From: an uncultured Collinsella sp.
GTDB lineage: Bacteria; Actinomycetota; Coriobacteriia; Coriobacteriales; Coriobacteriaceae
Length of the DNA: 7,301 nucleotides
Assembly: GCA_902494815.1 (NCBI GenBank)
Contig: CABUVB010000092.1
Coordinates: forward strand, 1-7,301
Direction: 5' to 3'
Positions 1-7,301 of the stretch are shown piece after piece. The notes beneath the pieces were generated by a model that was not told the origin of the DNA, did no database searches, and saw only the letters and a program-made list of their open reading frames with translations. A program made the position numbers and the translations under genes. The first letter of the stretch is position 1; each line of letters starts with the position of its first letter.

Positions 1-27
1 CAATACAAAAAGGAGGTGCTCGGTTGA
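1..27 (+). CDS. C-terminal end of an upstream gene, partial at left edge
   Basis: The frame starting at base 1 is open and reads QYKKEVLG before a TGA stop at 25-27. That stop shares two bases with the TTG start at 24-26 of the next gene (TTGA), an arrangement typical of translationally coupled gene pairs. The Shine-Dalgarno of the next gene (10-18) would lie inside this reading frame and encode the K-E-V residues. Only eight residues are visible, so no family can be named. An open frame of eight codons can arise by chance; the stop/start overlap is the main reason to call it. If real, it is the first gene of an operon whose second gene is the helix-turn-helix protein. Confidence 0.45.
   Translation, partial: QYKKEVLG
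10..18 (+). promoter_or_regulatory. Strong Shine-Dalgarno deciding a TTG start
   Basis: AAGGAGGTG at 10-18 is an essentially perfect complement of the 16S rRNA 3' end. It lies 5 bases before the TTG at 24-26. It supports this rare start codon over any internal ATG and suggests efficient translation of the second gene even if coupling to the upstream gene is weak. Confidence 0.85.
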
Positions 28-587
28 ATCTGACCTTTGAGGGATTCTTAAAAGGCTATTGCCGAGAGCTATCCGGACAGCAGTCGCTGAGTTTTAGAAA
101 ATTGGTTGAGTGGGCGACGACGGATGCGCCGCGCGTGGCGGAGCCCCTGTTTTTGCTCGCTTTGGCACAGGGTAAAGCCGAATACGTTCTGGGCTTATCC
201 GAGGGTTCGTGGATGGAAGAGGGTTACCGAGGCGTTTTGTCCTTGTACGCCCAAACGGGTAGCCTGGCATCTCTATGCGCCGAGGACAAACTTCCTAATC
301 GTTATGCCAACGTTTGGCGTGCGTATAGAGCGGTGAAGGAAAAGCCAGTGGCGGACAGAAGGATCAACGCCCTGATGCGAAAAAGAACGTTGGGAGCGCT
401 AGAGGAATCGGGCGTAACGCGCTACGGTCTCTGCCGCGATTTGAATCTGAATAAGGGAAACGTGTACGCATACTTAGCCGGTGATGACTCAAAGGTGAGC
501 AGGGAGACGGCGCGCCGCATTATGGAATATGCGGAGGAGAGGGGCACCCAAGAAGGGGCCGGGCGCCCGGTGCGTATGGCGGGGTAA
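24..587 (+). CDS. Hypothetical helix-turn-helix protein, possible antitoxin-like regulator
   Basis: This is a 187-residue soluble protein with no signal peptide or membrane segment. I do not recognise a named family. The N-terminal ~100 residues are mixed helical with no motif I can assign. The C-terminal part (about residues 131-171) looks like a helix-turn-helix: TRYGLCRDLNLNKGNVYAYL (132-151), then KVSRETARRIMEYAEE. Turn-like residues fall at N143-G145 and probable recognition-helix residues at N146-Y150, as in Xre/Cro-type folds. It is read from TTG behind a perfect Shine-Dalgarno and overlaps the stop of an unseen upstream gene. Sampled 60-base stretches are about 53% G+C, against about 67-73% in the genes downstream. 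It uses AGA/AGG for several arginines and TTA for three leucines, both nearly absent downstream, suggesting horizontal acquisition. A small DNA-binding second gene in a coupled pair fits an antitoxin or autoregulator; that role is inference. Confidence 0.85.
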   Translation: MNLTFEGFLKGYCRELSGQQSLSFRKLVEWATTDAPRVAEPLFLLALAQGKAEYVLGLSEGSWMEEGYRGVLSLYAQTGSLASLCAEDKLPNRYANVWRAYRAVKEKPVADRRINALMRKRTLGALEESGVTRYGLCRDLNLNKGNVYAYLAGDDSKVSRETARRIMEYAEERGTQEGAGRPVRMAG

Positions 588-638
588 GATTGATCGCGGT
601 TTTGATTGGTGCTCGATTGGGTTTGTTGGGCGGAGTTT

Positions 639-1994
639 ATGTCTGCTATTGATATTGTGCTTGTTGTGATCGCCTTGGTGACGGTGGGGGTTGCTGTGGC
701 TTGCGCCCTCCAGCTCAAGAGCCTGCGTGCCGAGCTGCGGGAGCGTGGCGACAGTAGCGCGGAAACGCTGGCAGCACTCGAGCAGGCCAACAACGCGCTC
801 GATGCCCTGAACGTCGCGCTGGCCGAAACTCGCCGCACGGCCAATGCCATCGCGCAGCAGCAGACGACAGATGCGGCCGTGGAGCAGCAACGTTACCTGA
901 CCATCGCACGTGAGTTTTCGCAAGCTGGTGACCGGATGGATGACTTGCGCCGCGAGACGGTCCAACAGCTCGGCGCCAATCGCGAGGGCATCGAGCATCG
1001 CCTGGACAAGGTGCGCGAGACGGTCGATGCTCAGCTGGGCGCCATCCGCAAAGACAACAACGTACAGCTCGATCAGATGCGCGCGACGGTGGACGAGAAG
1101 CTCTCCCGCACGCTCAACGATCGCCTGTCGGCATCGTTTAAGCAGGTGAGCGACCAACTTGAGGCCGTGTACAAGGGCCTGGGCGACATGCAGTCCATCG
1201 CCACCGGCGTGGGCGATCTTAAGCGCGTGCTGGGCAATGTGAAGGCGCGCGGTATTTTGGGCGAGGTGCAGCTGGGTGCAATTCTGGCGGACATCCTTAC
1301 ACCCGACCAGTATCTGGAAAACGTCGCCACCAAGCCCGGCGCCTCGGAGCGCGTTGAGTTTGCCGTCAAGCTGCCGGTGGACGAGGGCGACCCCGTGCTG
1401 CTGCCGATCGACTCCAAATTCCCGGGCGACGCGTACGAGCATCTGCTCGACGCCCAGGAGTCGGGCGATGCGGAGGCCGTTGCCGCGGCACGCAAGACGC
1501 TCGATATGATGGTGAAGCGCGAGGCCAAGGACATCTGCGAAAAGTACCTGAGTGTGCCGGCAACGACCAACTTTGGCATCATGTTCGTGCCATTTGAGGG
1601 CCTGTACGCCGAGGTCGTCAGCCGACCCGGGCTCATCGAAACCCTGGGCCGCGACTATCACGTCAACGTTGCCGGTCCCAGCACCATGGCCGCCATTCTC
1701 AACAGCCTGCAGATGAGCTACCAGACGTTTAGGCTGCAAAAACGCACCGACGATGTACTGCGCGTGCTCTCCGCCGTCAAGGCCGAGCTGCCGCGCTATC
1801 AAAAGGCGCTGCGCCGCGCCCAGCAGCAGATCGAGACCGCGGGCAAAACGGTCGAGGGCATTATCACCACGCGCACCAACGTCATGGAGCGCAAACTCAA
1901 GGATATCGACGCGCTGGAAGATGCCGAGGAGGCCGACGAGATCTTGGGGCTCACATCCGCGGAGCTGCTCGCAGACCAAAAAGACGAGGACTAA
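639..1994 (+). CDS. rmuC: RmuC family DNA recombination-limiting protein
   Basis: This is a 451-residue protein of the RmuC family. In E. coli the family limits recombination at inverted repeats, and it has a predicted PD-(D/E)XK-like nuclease core. Residues about 4-24 form one hydrophobic N-terminal membrane anchor. Residues about 28-200 are a long charged coiled coil rich in L, E, R and Q. The conserved core begins near residue 203 with ARGILGEVQL (G208, E209). It continues through LPIDSKFP (D258 and K260 are the expected nuclease-type residues), FVPFEGLY (319-321 F-E-G) and GPSTM, and ends in a second helical stretch. The length is close to the family norm. ATG 639 was chosen because GGAG at 632-635 precedes it and the hydrophobic anchor begins at once; an in-frame TTG at 606 lacks a comparable site. 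No clear promoter was found in the 51 bases upstream, so read-through from the preceding gene is possible. Biochemical function is poorly established for the whole family. Confidence 0.95.
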   Translation: MSAIDIVLVVIALVTVGVAVACALQLKSLRAELRERGDSSAETLAALEQANNALDALNVALAETRRTANAIAQQQTTDAAVEQQRYLTIAREFSQAGDRMDDLRRETVQQLGANREGIEHRLDKVRETVDAQLGAIRKDNNVQLDQMRATVDEKLSRTLNDRLSASFKQVSDQLEAVYKGLGDMQSIATGVGDLKRVLGNVKARGILGEVQLGAILADILTPDQYLENVATKPGASERVEFAVKLPVDEGDPVLLPIDSKFPGDAYEHLLDAQESGDAEAVAAARKTLDMMVKREAKDICEKYLSVPATTNFGIMFVPFEGLYAEVVSRPGLIETLGRDYHVNVAGPSTMAAILNSLQMSYQTFRLQKRTDDVLRVLSAVKAELPRYQKALRRAQQQIETAGKTVEGIITTRTNVMERKLKDIDALEDAEEADEILGLTSAELLADQKDED

Positions 1995-2010
1995 TTGCAT
2001 CTGACGGCGG

Positions 2011-2042
2011 AGCGCCTGCGCAAGCACGGCGCGGGCGCTTTT
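2011..2042 (+). terminator. Intrinsic terminator after rmuC
   Basis: AGCGCCTGCGC (2011-2021) pairs with GCGCGGGCGCT (2029-2039), giving an 11-bp stem with one G-U pair and a 7-base loop. TTTT follows at 2039-2042, its first T being the last base of the stem. It begins 16 bases after the rmuC stop and separates rmuC from the ABC transporter. Confidence 0.85.
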
Positions 2043-2064
2043 CGCATCGCGCTTGTCTTAAGCG

Positions 2065-2073
2065 TGCTCTAAT
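2065..2073 (+). promoter_or_regulatory. Candidate extended -10 promoter for the ABC transporter
   Basis: TGCTCTAAT at 2065-2073 matches the extended -10 pattern TGnTATAAT with one mismatch in the hexamer. It lies just after the rmuC terminator. The predicted transcription start, near 2080, would give a leader of about 38 bases before the ATG at 2118. No good -35 hexamer is visible at the usual spacing, as is often the case for extended -10 promoters. Sequence match only. Confidence 0.45.
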
Positions 2074-2106
2074 GTGCAACAATGGCGTTTCGCCCTATCA
2101 GACGCG

Positions 2107-2114
2107 AAAGGAAG
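2107..2114 (+). promoter_or_regulatory. Ribosome binding site deciding the exporter start
   Basis: AAAGGAAG ends 3 bases before the ATG at 2118. It is the only Shine-Dalgarno-like sequence near the two candidate in-frame starts (2082 and 2118) and so favours the shorter protein. Confidence 0.65.
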
Positions 2115-2117
2115 CCC

Positions 2118-3920
<1,803 letters not shown>

Positions 3921-3933
3921 GCGTCTCGGACGT

Positions 3934-3961
3934 GGGACAATTGTGCCCATAAGTTTATTGT
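3934..3961 (+). promoter_or_regulatory. Weak candidate promoter upstream of nth
   Basis: GGGACA (3934-3939, four of six -35 bases) and TATTGT (3956-3961, four of six -10 bases) are separated by 16 bases. They lie between the exporter stop and the nth start. No intrinsic terminator is visible in this 63-base gap, so nth could equally be transcribed by read-through from the exporter. Low-confidence consensus match only. Confidence 0.25.
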
Positions 3962-3983
3962 GCCGTTGAGCCGAGGAGTCGTT

Positions 3984-4649
3984 ATGCCACGCGAGACCAA
4001 TGCCGCCAAGCGCGAGCGCGCCGTTGAGGTGTGTGAGCGCCTCAACCGTCGTTATGGCCCGGTCGAGTGCTTTTTGGACCACGAGAATCCCTTCCGCCTG
4101 CTGATCGCGGTGCTGCTCTCGGCGCAAACGACCGATGCGCAGGTCAACAAGGTGACGCCGCGGCTGTTTGCCCAGTGGCCCACGCCCGAGGCCATGGCTG
4201 GGGCGAGCGTGGCTGACGTGGCAGACACCATCAAGTCACTCGGCTTCTACAAGAGCAAAGCCAAGCATGCCGTCGAGGCCGCGCAGATGATCGTCGCCGA
4301 CTATGGCGGCGAGGTGCCGGCCGACATGAAGGAGCTCGTGAAGCTGCCGGGCGTGGGACGCAAGACGGCGAACATCGTGCTCAACGTGGGGTATGGCATC
4401 GTGGAGGGCATTGCGGTGGACACGCACGTCAACCGCATTGCGCACCGCCTGATGCTGAGCCCCAAGACGCATGCCAAGGAGCCGCTCAAGACCGAGCAAG
4501 ATCTGCTCAAGATTTTGCCGCACGAGTATTGGAAGTCGGTCAACCATCAGTGGATCACCTTTGGTCGCGAGATCTGCGATGCCCGCAAACCCAAGTGTGA
4601 CGAGTGTCCGCTGGCAGATTTGTGCCCCAGCGTGCGCGTGGCGGGGTAG
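3984..4649 (+). CDS. nth: Endonuclease III, DNA glycosylase/AP lyase
   Basis: This is a 221-residue bifunctional base-excision repair enzyme. It removes oxidised or ring-damaged pyrimidines and nicks the abasic site by beta-elimination; E. coli Nth is 211 residues. The helix-hairpin-helix LPGVGRKTAN contains the catalytic lysine K127, and VDTH carries the catalytic aspartate D146, 19 residues later (18 in E. coli, so there is one extra residue in the linker). The C-terminus has the [4Fe-4S] ligands C198, C205, C208 and C214 with the family spacing C-x6-C-x2-C-x5-C. Both catalytic residues and all ligands are present, so it should be active. ATG 3984 was chosen because GAGGAG (3973-3978) precedes it by 5 bases; an in-frame GTG at 3960 has no such site. 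Two repair genes, rmuC and mfd, lie in the same stretch. Confidence 0.97.
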   Translation: MPRETNAAKRERAVEVCERLNRRYGPVECFLDHENPFRLLIAVLLSAQTTDAQVNKVTPRLFAQWPTPEAMAGASVADVADTIKSLGFYKSKAKHAVEAAQMIVADYGGEVPADMKELVKLPGVGRKTANIVLNVGYGIVEGIAVDTHVNRIAHRLMLSPKTHAKEPLKTEQDLLKILPHEYWKSVNHQWITFGREICDARKPKCDECPLADLCPSVRVAG

Positions 4650-4654
4650 GGCGG

Positions 4655-4679
4655 AACGCATTTTCGTCTGGCGTTTTTT
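4655..4679 (+). terminator. Weak intrinsic terminator after nth
   Basis: AACGC (4655-4659) pairs with GCGTT (4671-4675) around an 11-base loop. The second arm runs into a six-T tract at 4674-4679. It begins 6 bases after the nth stop. The stem is short, though G-U pairs at its base could lengthen it by about two pairs, so efficiency is uncertain. Confidence 0.5.
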
Positions 4680-4697
4680 GCGGGGCTGGGTTTGCCC

Positions 4698-4728
4698 TTG
4701 AGCCGGAGTCCTCTCCATGCGCTACCAT
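4698..4728 (+). promoter_or_regulatory. Candidate promoter for mfd
   Basis: TACCAT (4723-4728) resembles a -10 box (TATAAT with two mismatches). TTGAGC (4698-4703) resembles a -35 box at a slightly long spacing of 19 bases. The position fits: after the nth terminator and about 80 bases before the mfd start. Transcription would begin near 4735, giving a leader of about 70 bases. Consensus match only. Confidence 0.4.
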
Positions 4729-4753
4729 GACAGACAATGTATTTGACGTACGA

Positions 4754-4781
4754 CCCGCCGAGCTTGCCCCGGCGGGCTTTT
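4754..4781 (+). terminator. GC-rich hairpin with T-run in the mfd leader
   Basis: CCCGCCG (4754-4760) pairs perfectly with CGGCGGG (4770-4776) around a 9-base loop. CTTTT follows (T-run 4778-4781). It has the form of an intrinsic terminator. It lies 105 bases after the nth stop, downstream of the candidate mfd promoter and 14 bases before the mfd ribosome site. It may be a second terminator for nth transcripts or, if the promoter call is right, an attenuator-like element in the mfd leader. Confidence 0.65.
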
Positions 4782-4795
4782 GGCGTTGCGATGCC

Positions 4796-4800
4796 GGAGG
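4796..4800 (+). promoter_or_regulatory. Ribosome binding site of mfd
   Basis: GGAGG (4796-4800) lies 6 bases before the ATG at 4807. This fixes the mfd start and rules out the ATG at 4791, which is in another frame. Confidence 0.85.
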
Positions 4801-4806
4801 AACAGC

Positions 4807-7301
4807 ATGCTCATTCACCGTATAGCCGCGCAGCTCTACACTGCCGAGGCGCTGCAGACCGTCGAGGCCGGACTCGATGCCGGCGAGGACGTGACGCTGG
4901 CCGTGTCGCAGTCGGGTCGCACGCTTATGGCGGCCGCTCAGTTTGCGCGCCGCCCGCGCCCCACGGTCTACGTTGTGAGTGGCGAGGATGCGGCTGATCG
5001 CGCCGCTCGTAGCCTTGCCGCCTACGTGGGCCTGGCGCATGTATGCCGTTTTCCTGAGCGCAAGGATTATCCGTGGCGCGAGCAGGTGCCCGACGACGCC
5101 GTGGTGGCGCAGCGCTGCGAGGCCCTGGGACGCATCGTGCGCGGGGACAACTGCATCATGGTTGCCTCGGCTCGCGCGTTGCTGCGCTGCGTGCCGCCAG
5201 TCGAGAGCCGCTACTGGGAGTCCACGACCTTTGCGGTGGGCGAGGAGATTCCTTTTGACGAGGTGCCGCAGCGTCTGGTGGGCATGGGCTACACCAATGC
5301 CGGCGCCGCCGACGCGCCCGGCCTGTTCCGCGTGCACGGCGACACCGTCGAGGTGTTCCCCGCACAGGAAAAGGCGCCCGTGCGCATCGAGTTTTTTGGC
5401 GATGAGATTGACCGCATCCGCCGCATGGTGAGTTCCACGGGGCAGACCATCGGCAACGAGGATAGTATCGAGATCTTCCCGTGCCGCGAGCTGGCGCTCA
5501 CCGACGAGGCGGTCCACAACATGCATGTGGCGCTCTACCGCGCCAGCCAGGACGATAGCAAGCTAGCAGCGCTGCTCGAGATGGTGGATGCGCGCATCGT
5601 CACGCCCGAGCTCGACCGCTTTTTGCCGGTGATGTACGGCCAGACCGTGAGCCCGTTGGCGCACGTGAGCGGCAAAGCGCTCGTGGTTTTGTCTGAGCCG
5701 CGCTCGCTGTTCGACGACTGCCTGCGCGCCTACGAGGATATCGAGGCTCGTGCCGGCGAGGCGGGGATTGACCGCCTGGACGGTCTGTACGTGCGCGCTC
5801 AACAGCTCGATTTTGGTGCTCAGCAGCGCCTGAACTATGTGAGCCTGATTCGCGCGGGCGGTGCGGTTACGGCAGAGCTCAAGATTGAGCAGCCGGCCAT
5901 TGCGGGCTCGGACAATCGCTTTATGACGCGCATTCAGGAAGTCGTGGGCAAGCGCTACGCCTGCGTGTTTGCCATTCCCGACCGCGGTGCGCGCGAGTCG
6001 ATGGAGCTCACCTTTGGCGACGAGGGCATTACCTTTGAGGAGTCGCTGACGGCCGCGCCCGAAAATGCCGGTGTCATTGGTGAGCGCGTGCGCGTGGCGG
6101 CGGCGGATTCTGCCGACCGTGCTGCCCGCCAGGATGCCCATGCTGCAATTCGCGAGCGCAAGGCCGATGCGCTCAACGCCCGCTCGCTCGAGGCGGGTGC
6201 CGCCCGGGCTGCCGCCGGTGCCGCCGTGCCCACCATCTCGCGCGGACGCGTGACCTTTGTCGATGCCGCCTTGCCGCAGGGTGTGGTGGTGCCCGATGCC
6301 AACCTGGCCGTGTTCTCGATCGCCGACCTCAACGCCCGCATGGACGCCAACCGCGCGCGCAGCCGCCGCAAGGTGGACATTACGCAGATCACGTTCCCGT
6401 TTAAGCCGGGCGACTACGTGGTGCACGCCACCCACGGCATCGCGCTCTTTAGCGAGATCGCGCGCCAGGAAGTGGGCGGCAAGGAGCGCGACTACTTTTT
6501 GCTGGAATATGCCGACGGCGACAAGCTCTACGTGCCGCTCGAGCAGGTCGACCGCATCACGCGCTATGTTGGCCCCGACGGCGATAAGCCACGCCTGACC
6601 AGGCTTAACACTGCCGACTGGACGCGTGCCACCAACAAGGCACGCAAGAACGCCAAAAAGCTGGCGTTTGACCTGGTCGACCTGTATACGCGCCGCTCGT
6701 CGATTACCGGTATCGCCTGTCCGCCCGATACGCCCGAGCAGATCGAGATGGAGGAGAGCTTCCCCTACGACGAGACACGCGACCAGCTGGAGGCTATCGC
6801 CGACATCAAGGCCGACATGGAGGCGCCCAAGCCCATGGACCGCCTGCTGTGCGGCGACGTGGGTTTCGGCAAGACTGAGGTCGCCCTGCGCGCAGCCTTT
6901 AAATGCGTGGACTCCGGCCGCCAAGTCATGGTGCTCTGCCCCACGACCATTCTGGCCCAGCAGCACTACGAGACGTTCTTTGAGCGCTTTGCCCCGTTTG
7001 GCCTCGAGGTCGAAGTGCTCAGCCGCTTCCGCACCCCGGCGCAGCAAAAGCGTGCGCTTAAGGCGTTTGCCGAGGGCACGATTGATGTGCTCATCGGCAC
7101 GCACCGCTTGCTTTCTGCCGACGTGAACCCCAAGAACCTGGGCATGGTGATCATCGACGAAGAGCAGCGCTTTGGTGTGCAGCACAAGGAGCAGCTCAAG
7201 AACCTGCGCGAGCAGATTGACGTGCTCACGCTTTCGGCAACGCCGATTCCGCGAACCATGCAGATGGCCACGAGCGGCGTGCGCGACATGAGCCTGATCA
7301 C
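4807..7301 (+). CDS. mfd: Transcription-repair coupling factor Mfd, truncated at right edge
   Basis: The first 831 codons of Mfd are present and the frame stays open to the edge; E. coli Mfd is 1148 residues, so roughly the last 300 or more are missing. Mfd binds RNA polymerase stalled at a lesion, pushes it off with a DNA translocase and recruits UvrA for nucleotide excision repair. Residues 1 to about 350 are the UvrB-like module, without Walker motifs as in the family. The RNA polymerase-interacting domain begins near residue 533 (KPGDYVVHATHGIALF). The translocase follows: Walker A GDVGFGKT (683-690, K689), motif Ia PTTILAQQH (712-720), GTHRLL (764-769), DEEQ (784-787) and LSATPIPRTM (809-818). 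The remaining helicase motifs and the C-terminal regulatory domain are beyond the edge. An Ala-rich charged stretch at about 430-474 appears to be extra relative to E. coli. The start is ATG 4807, behind GGAGG. Confidence 0.97.
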   Translation, partial: MLIHRIAAQLYTAEALQTVEAGLDAGEDVTLAVSQSGRTLMAAAQFARRPRPTVYVVSGEDAADRAARSLAAYVGLAHVCRFPERKDYPWREQVPDDAVVAQRCEALGRIVRGDNCIMVASARALLRCVPPVESRYWESTTFAVGEEIPFDEVPQRLVGMGYTNAGAADAPGLFRVHGDTVEVFPAQEKAPVRIEFFGDEIDRIRRMVSSTGQTIGNEDSIEIFPCRELALTDEAVHNMHVALYRASQDDSKLAALLEMVDARIVTPELDRFLPVMYGQTVSPLAHVSGKALVVLSEPRSLFDDCLRAYEDIEARAGEAGIDRLDGLYVRAQQLDFGAQQRLNYVSLIRAGGAVTAELKIEQPAIAGSDNRFMTRIQEVVGKRYACVFAIPDRGARESMELTFGDEGITFEESLTAAPENAGVIGERVRVAAADSADRAARQDAHAAIRERKADALNARSLEAGAARAAAGAAVPTISRGRVTFVDAALPQGVVVPDANLAVFSIADLNARMDANRARSRRKVDITQITFPFKPGDYVVHATHGIALFSEIARQEVGGKERDYFLLEYADGDKLYVPLEQVDRITRYVGPDGDKPRLTRLNTADWTRATNKARKNAKKLAFDLVDLYTRRSSITGIACPPDTPEQIEMEESFPYDETRDQLEAIADIKADMEAPKPMDRLLCGDVGFGKTEVALRAAFKCVDSGRQVMVLCPTTILAQQHYETFFERFAPFGLEVEVLSRFRTPAQQKRALKAFAEGTIDVLIGTHRLLSADVNPKNLGMVIIDEEQRFGVQHKEQLKNLREQIDVLTLSATPIPRTMQMATSGVRDMSLI

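Noticed and set aside
559..570. Perfect 12-bp palindrome CCGGGCGCCCGG near the end of the left gene
   Set aside because: It lies inside the coding region, has no T-run and no loop large enough for a good hairpin. Such GC palindromes are common by chance.
489..2027. Long antisense open frame (512 codons) opposite rmuC
   Set aside because: It mirrors the codon positions of the GC-rich rmuC gene, has no recognisable domain, and the + strand carries all conserved RmuC motifs. It is a shadow frame.
1995..2073. Short frame starting at a TTG right after the rmuC stop (about 25 codons)
   Set aside because: It runs through the rmuC terminator hairpin, has no ribosome site suited to that start, and shows no recognisable peptide. 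Chance is the simplest explanation.
4727..4825. Possible 32-residue leader peptide overlapping the mfd start
   Set aside because: It has no Shine-Dalgarno at useful spacing, and its ATG overlaps the proposed -10 box, so it would probably not be in the transcript.
7156..7167. DEEQ in Mfd instead of the DEEH of E. coli
   Set aside because: As I recall, Gln at this position occurs in other bacterial Mfd proteins, so it does not suggest loss of activity.
5563..7185. Long antisense open frame (540 codons) opposite mfd
   Set aside because: High GC at the third codon position removes stops on the opposite strand. The frame encodes no known domain, while the + strand carries unbroken Mfd motifs.
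4807..7301. Possible frameshift or disruption in mfd, as no stop is found
   Set aside because: The frame is continuous from the ATG to the right edge and motifs appear in the expected order. The missing stop is simply the window boundary.

Overview
The window looks chromosomal, from a GC-rich bacterium. The four right-hand genes are housekeeping or ordinary accessory types, about two-thirds or more G+C where I counted, with arginine codons almost all CGN. The gene mix and protein style suggest a gut actinobacterium of the Coriobacteriia (Collinsella-like). That assignment rests on recognition, not on a marker gene, and is tentative.

Layout, all on the + strand: (1) bases 1-587 are a lower-GC module. 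The tail of an unseen upstream gene ends at a TGA that overlaps the TTG start of a 187-residue protein with a C-terminal helix-turn-helix. (2) 639-1994 is rmuC, followed by a strong intrinsic terminator. (3) 2118-3920 is a complete single-chain ABC exporter with its own likely promoter. (4) 3984-4649 is nth (endonuclease III) with every catalytic and iron-sulfur residue. (5) 4650-4806 is a leader region with a weak terminator, a candidate promoter and a GC-rich hairpin with a T-run. (6) From 4807 to the right edge is the first 831 codons of mfd, the transcription-repair coupling factor, cut off inside its translocase domain.

Three of the five main genes (rmuC, nth, mfd) act on DNA maintenance: limiting rearrangements, excising oxidised pyrimidines, and clearing RNA polymerase stalled at lesions. 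Terminators and likely promoters separate them, so this is a same-strand neighbourhood and not clearly one operon. The ABC exporter has no visible link to repair.

The least explained part is the left edge. The overlapping stop/start, perfect Shine-Dalgarno, AGA/AGG and TTA codons, lower GC and DNA-binding C-terminus resemble the second gene of a toxin-antitoxin-like or other two-gene accessory system, but the partner lies outside the window. No RNA genes, CRISPR arrays, insertion sequences or origins were seen.
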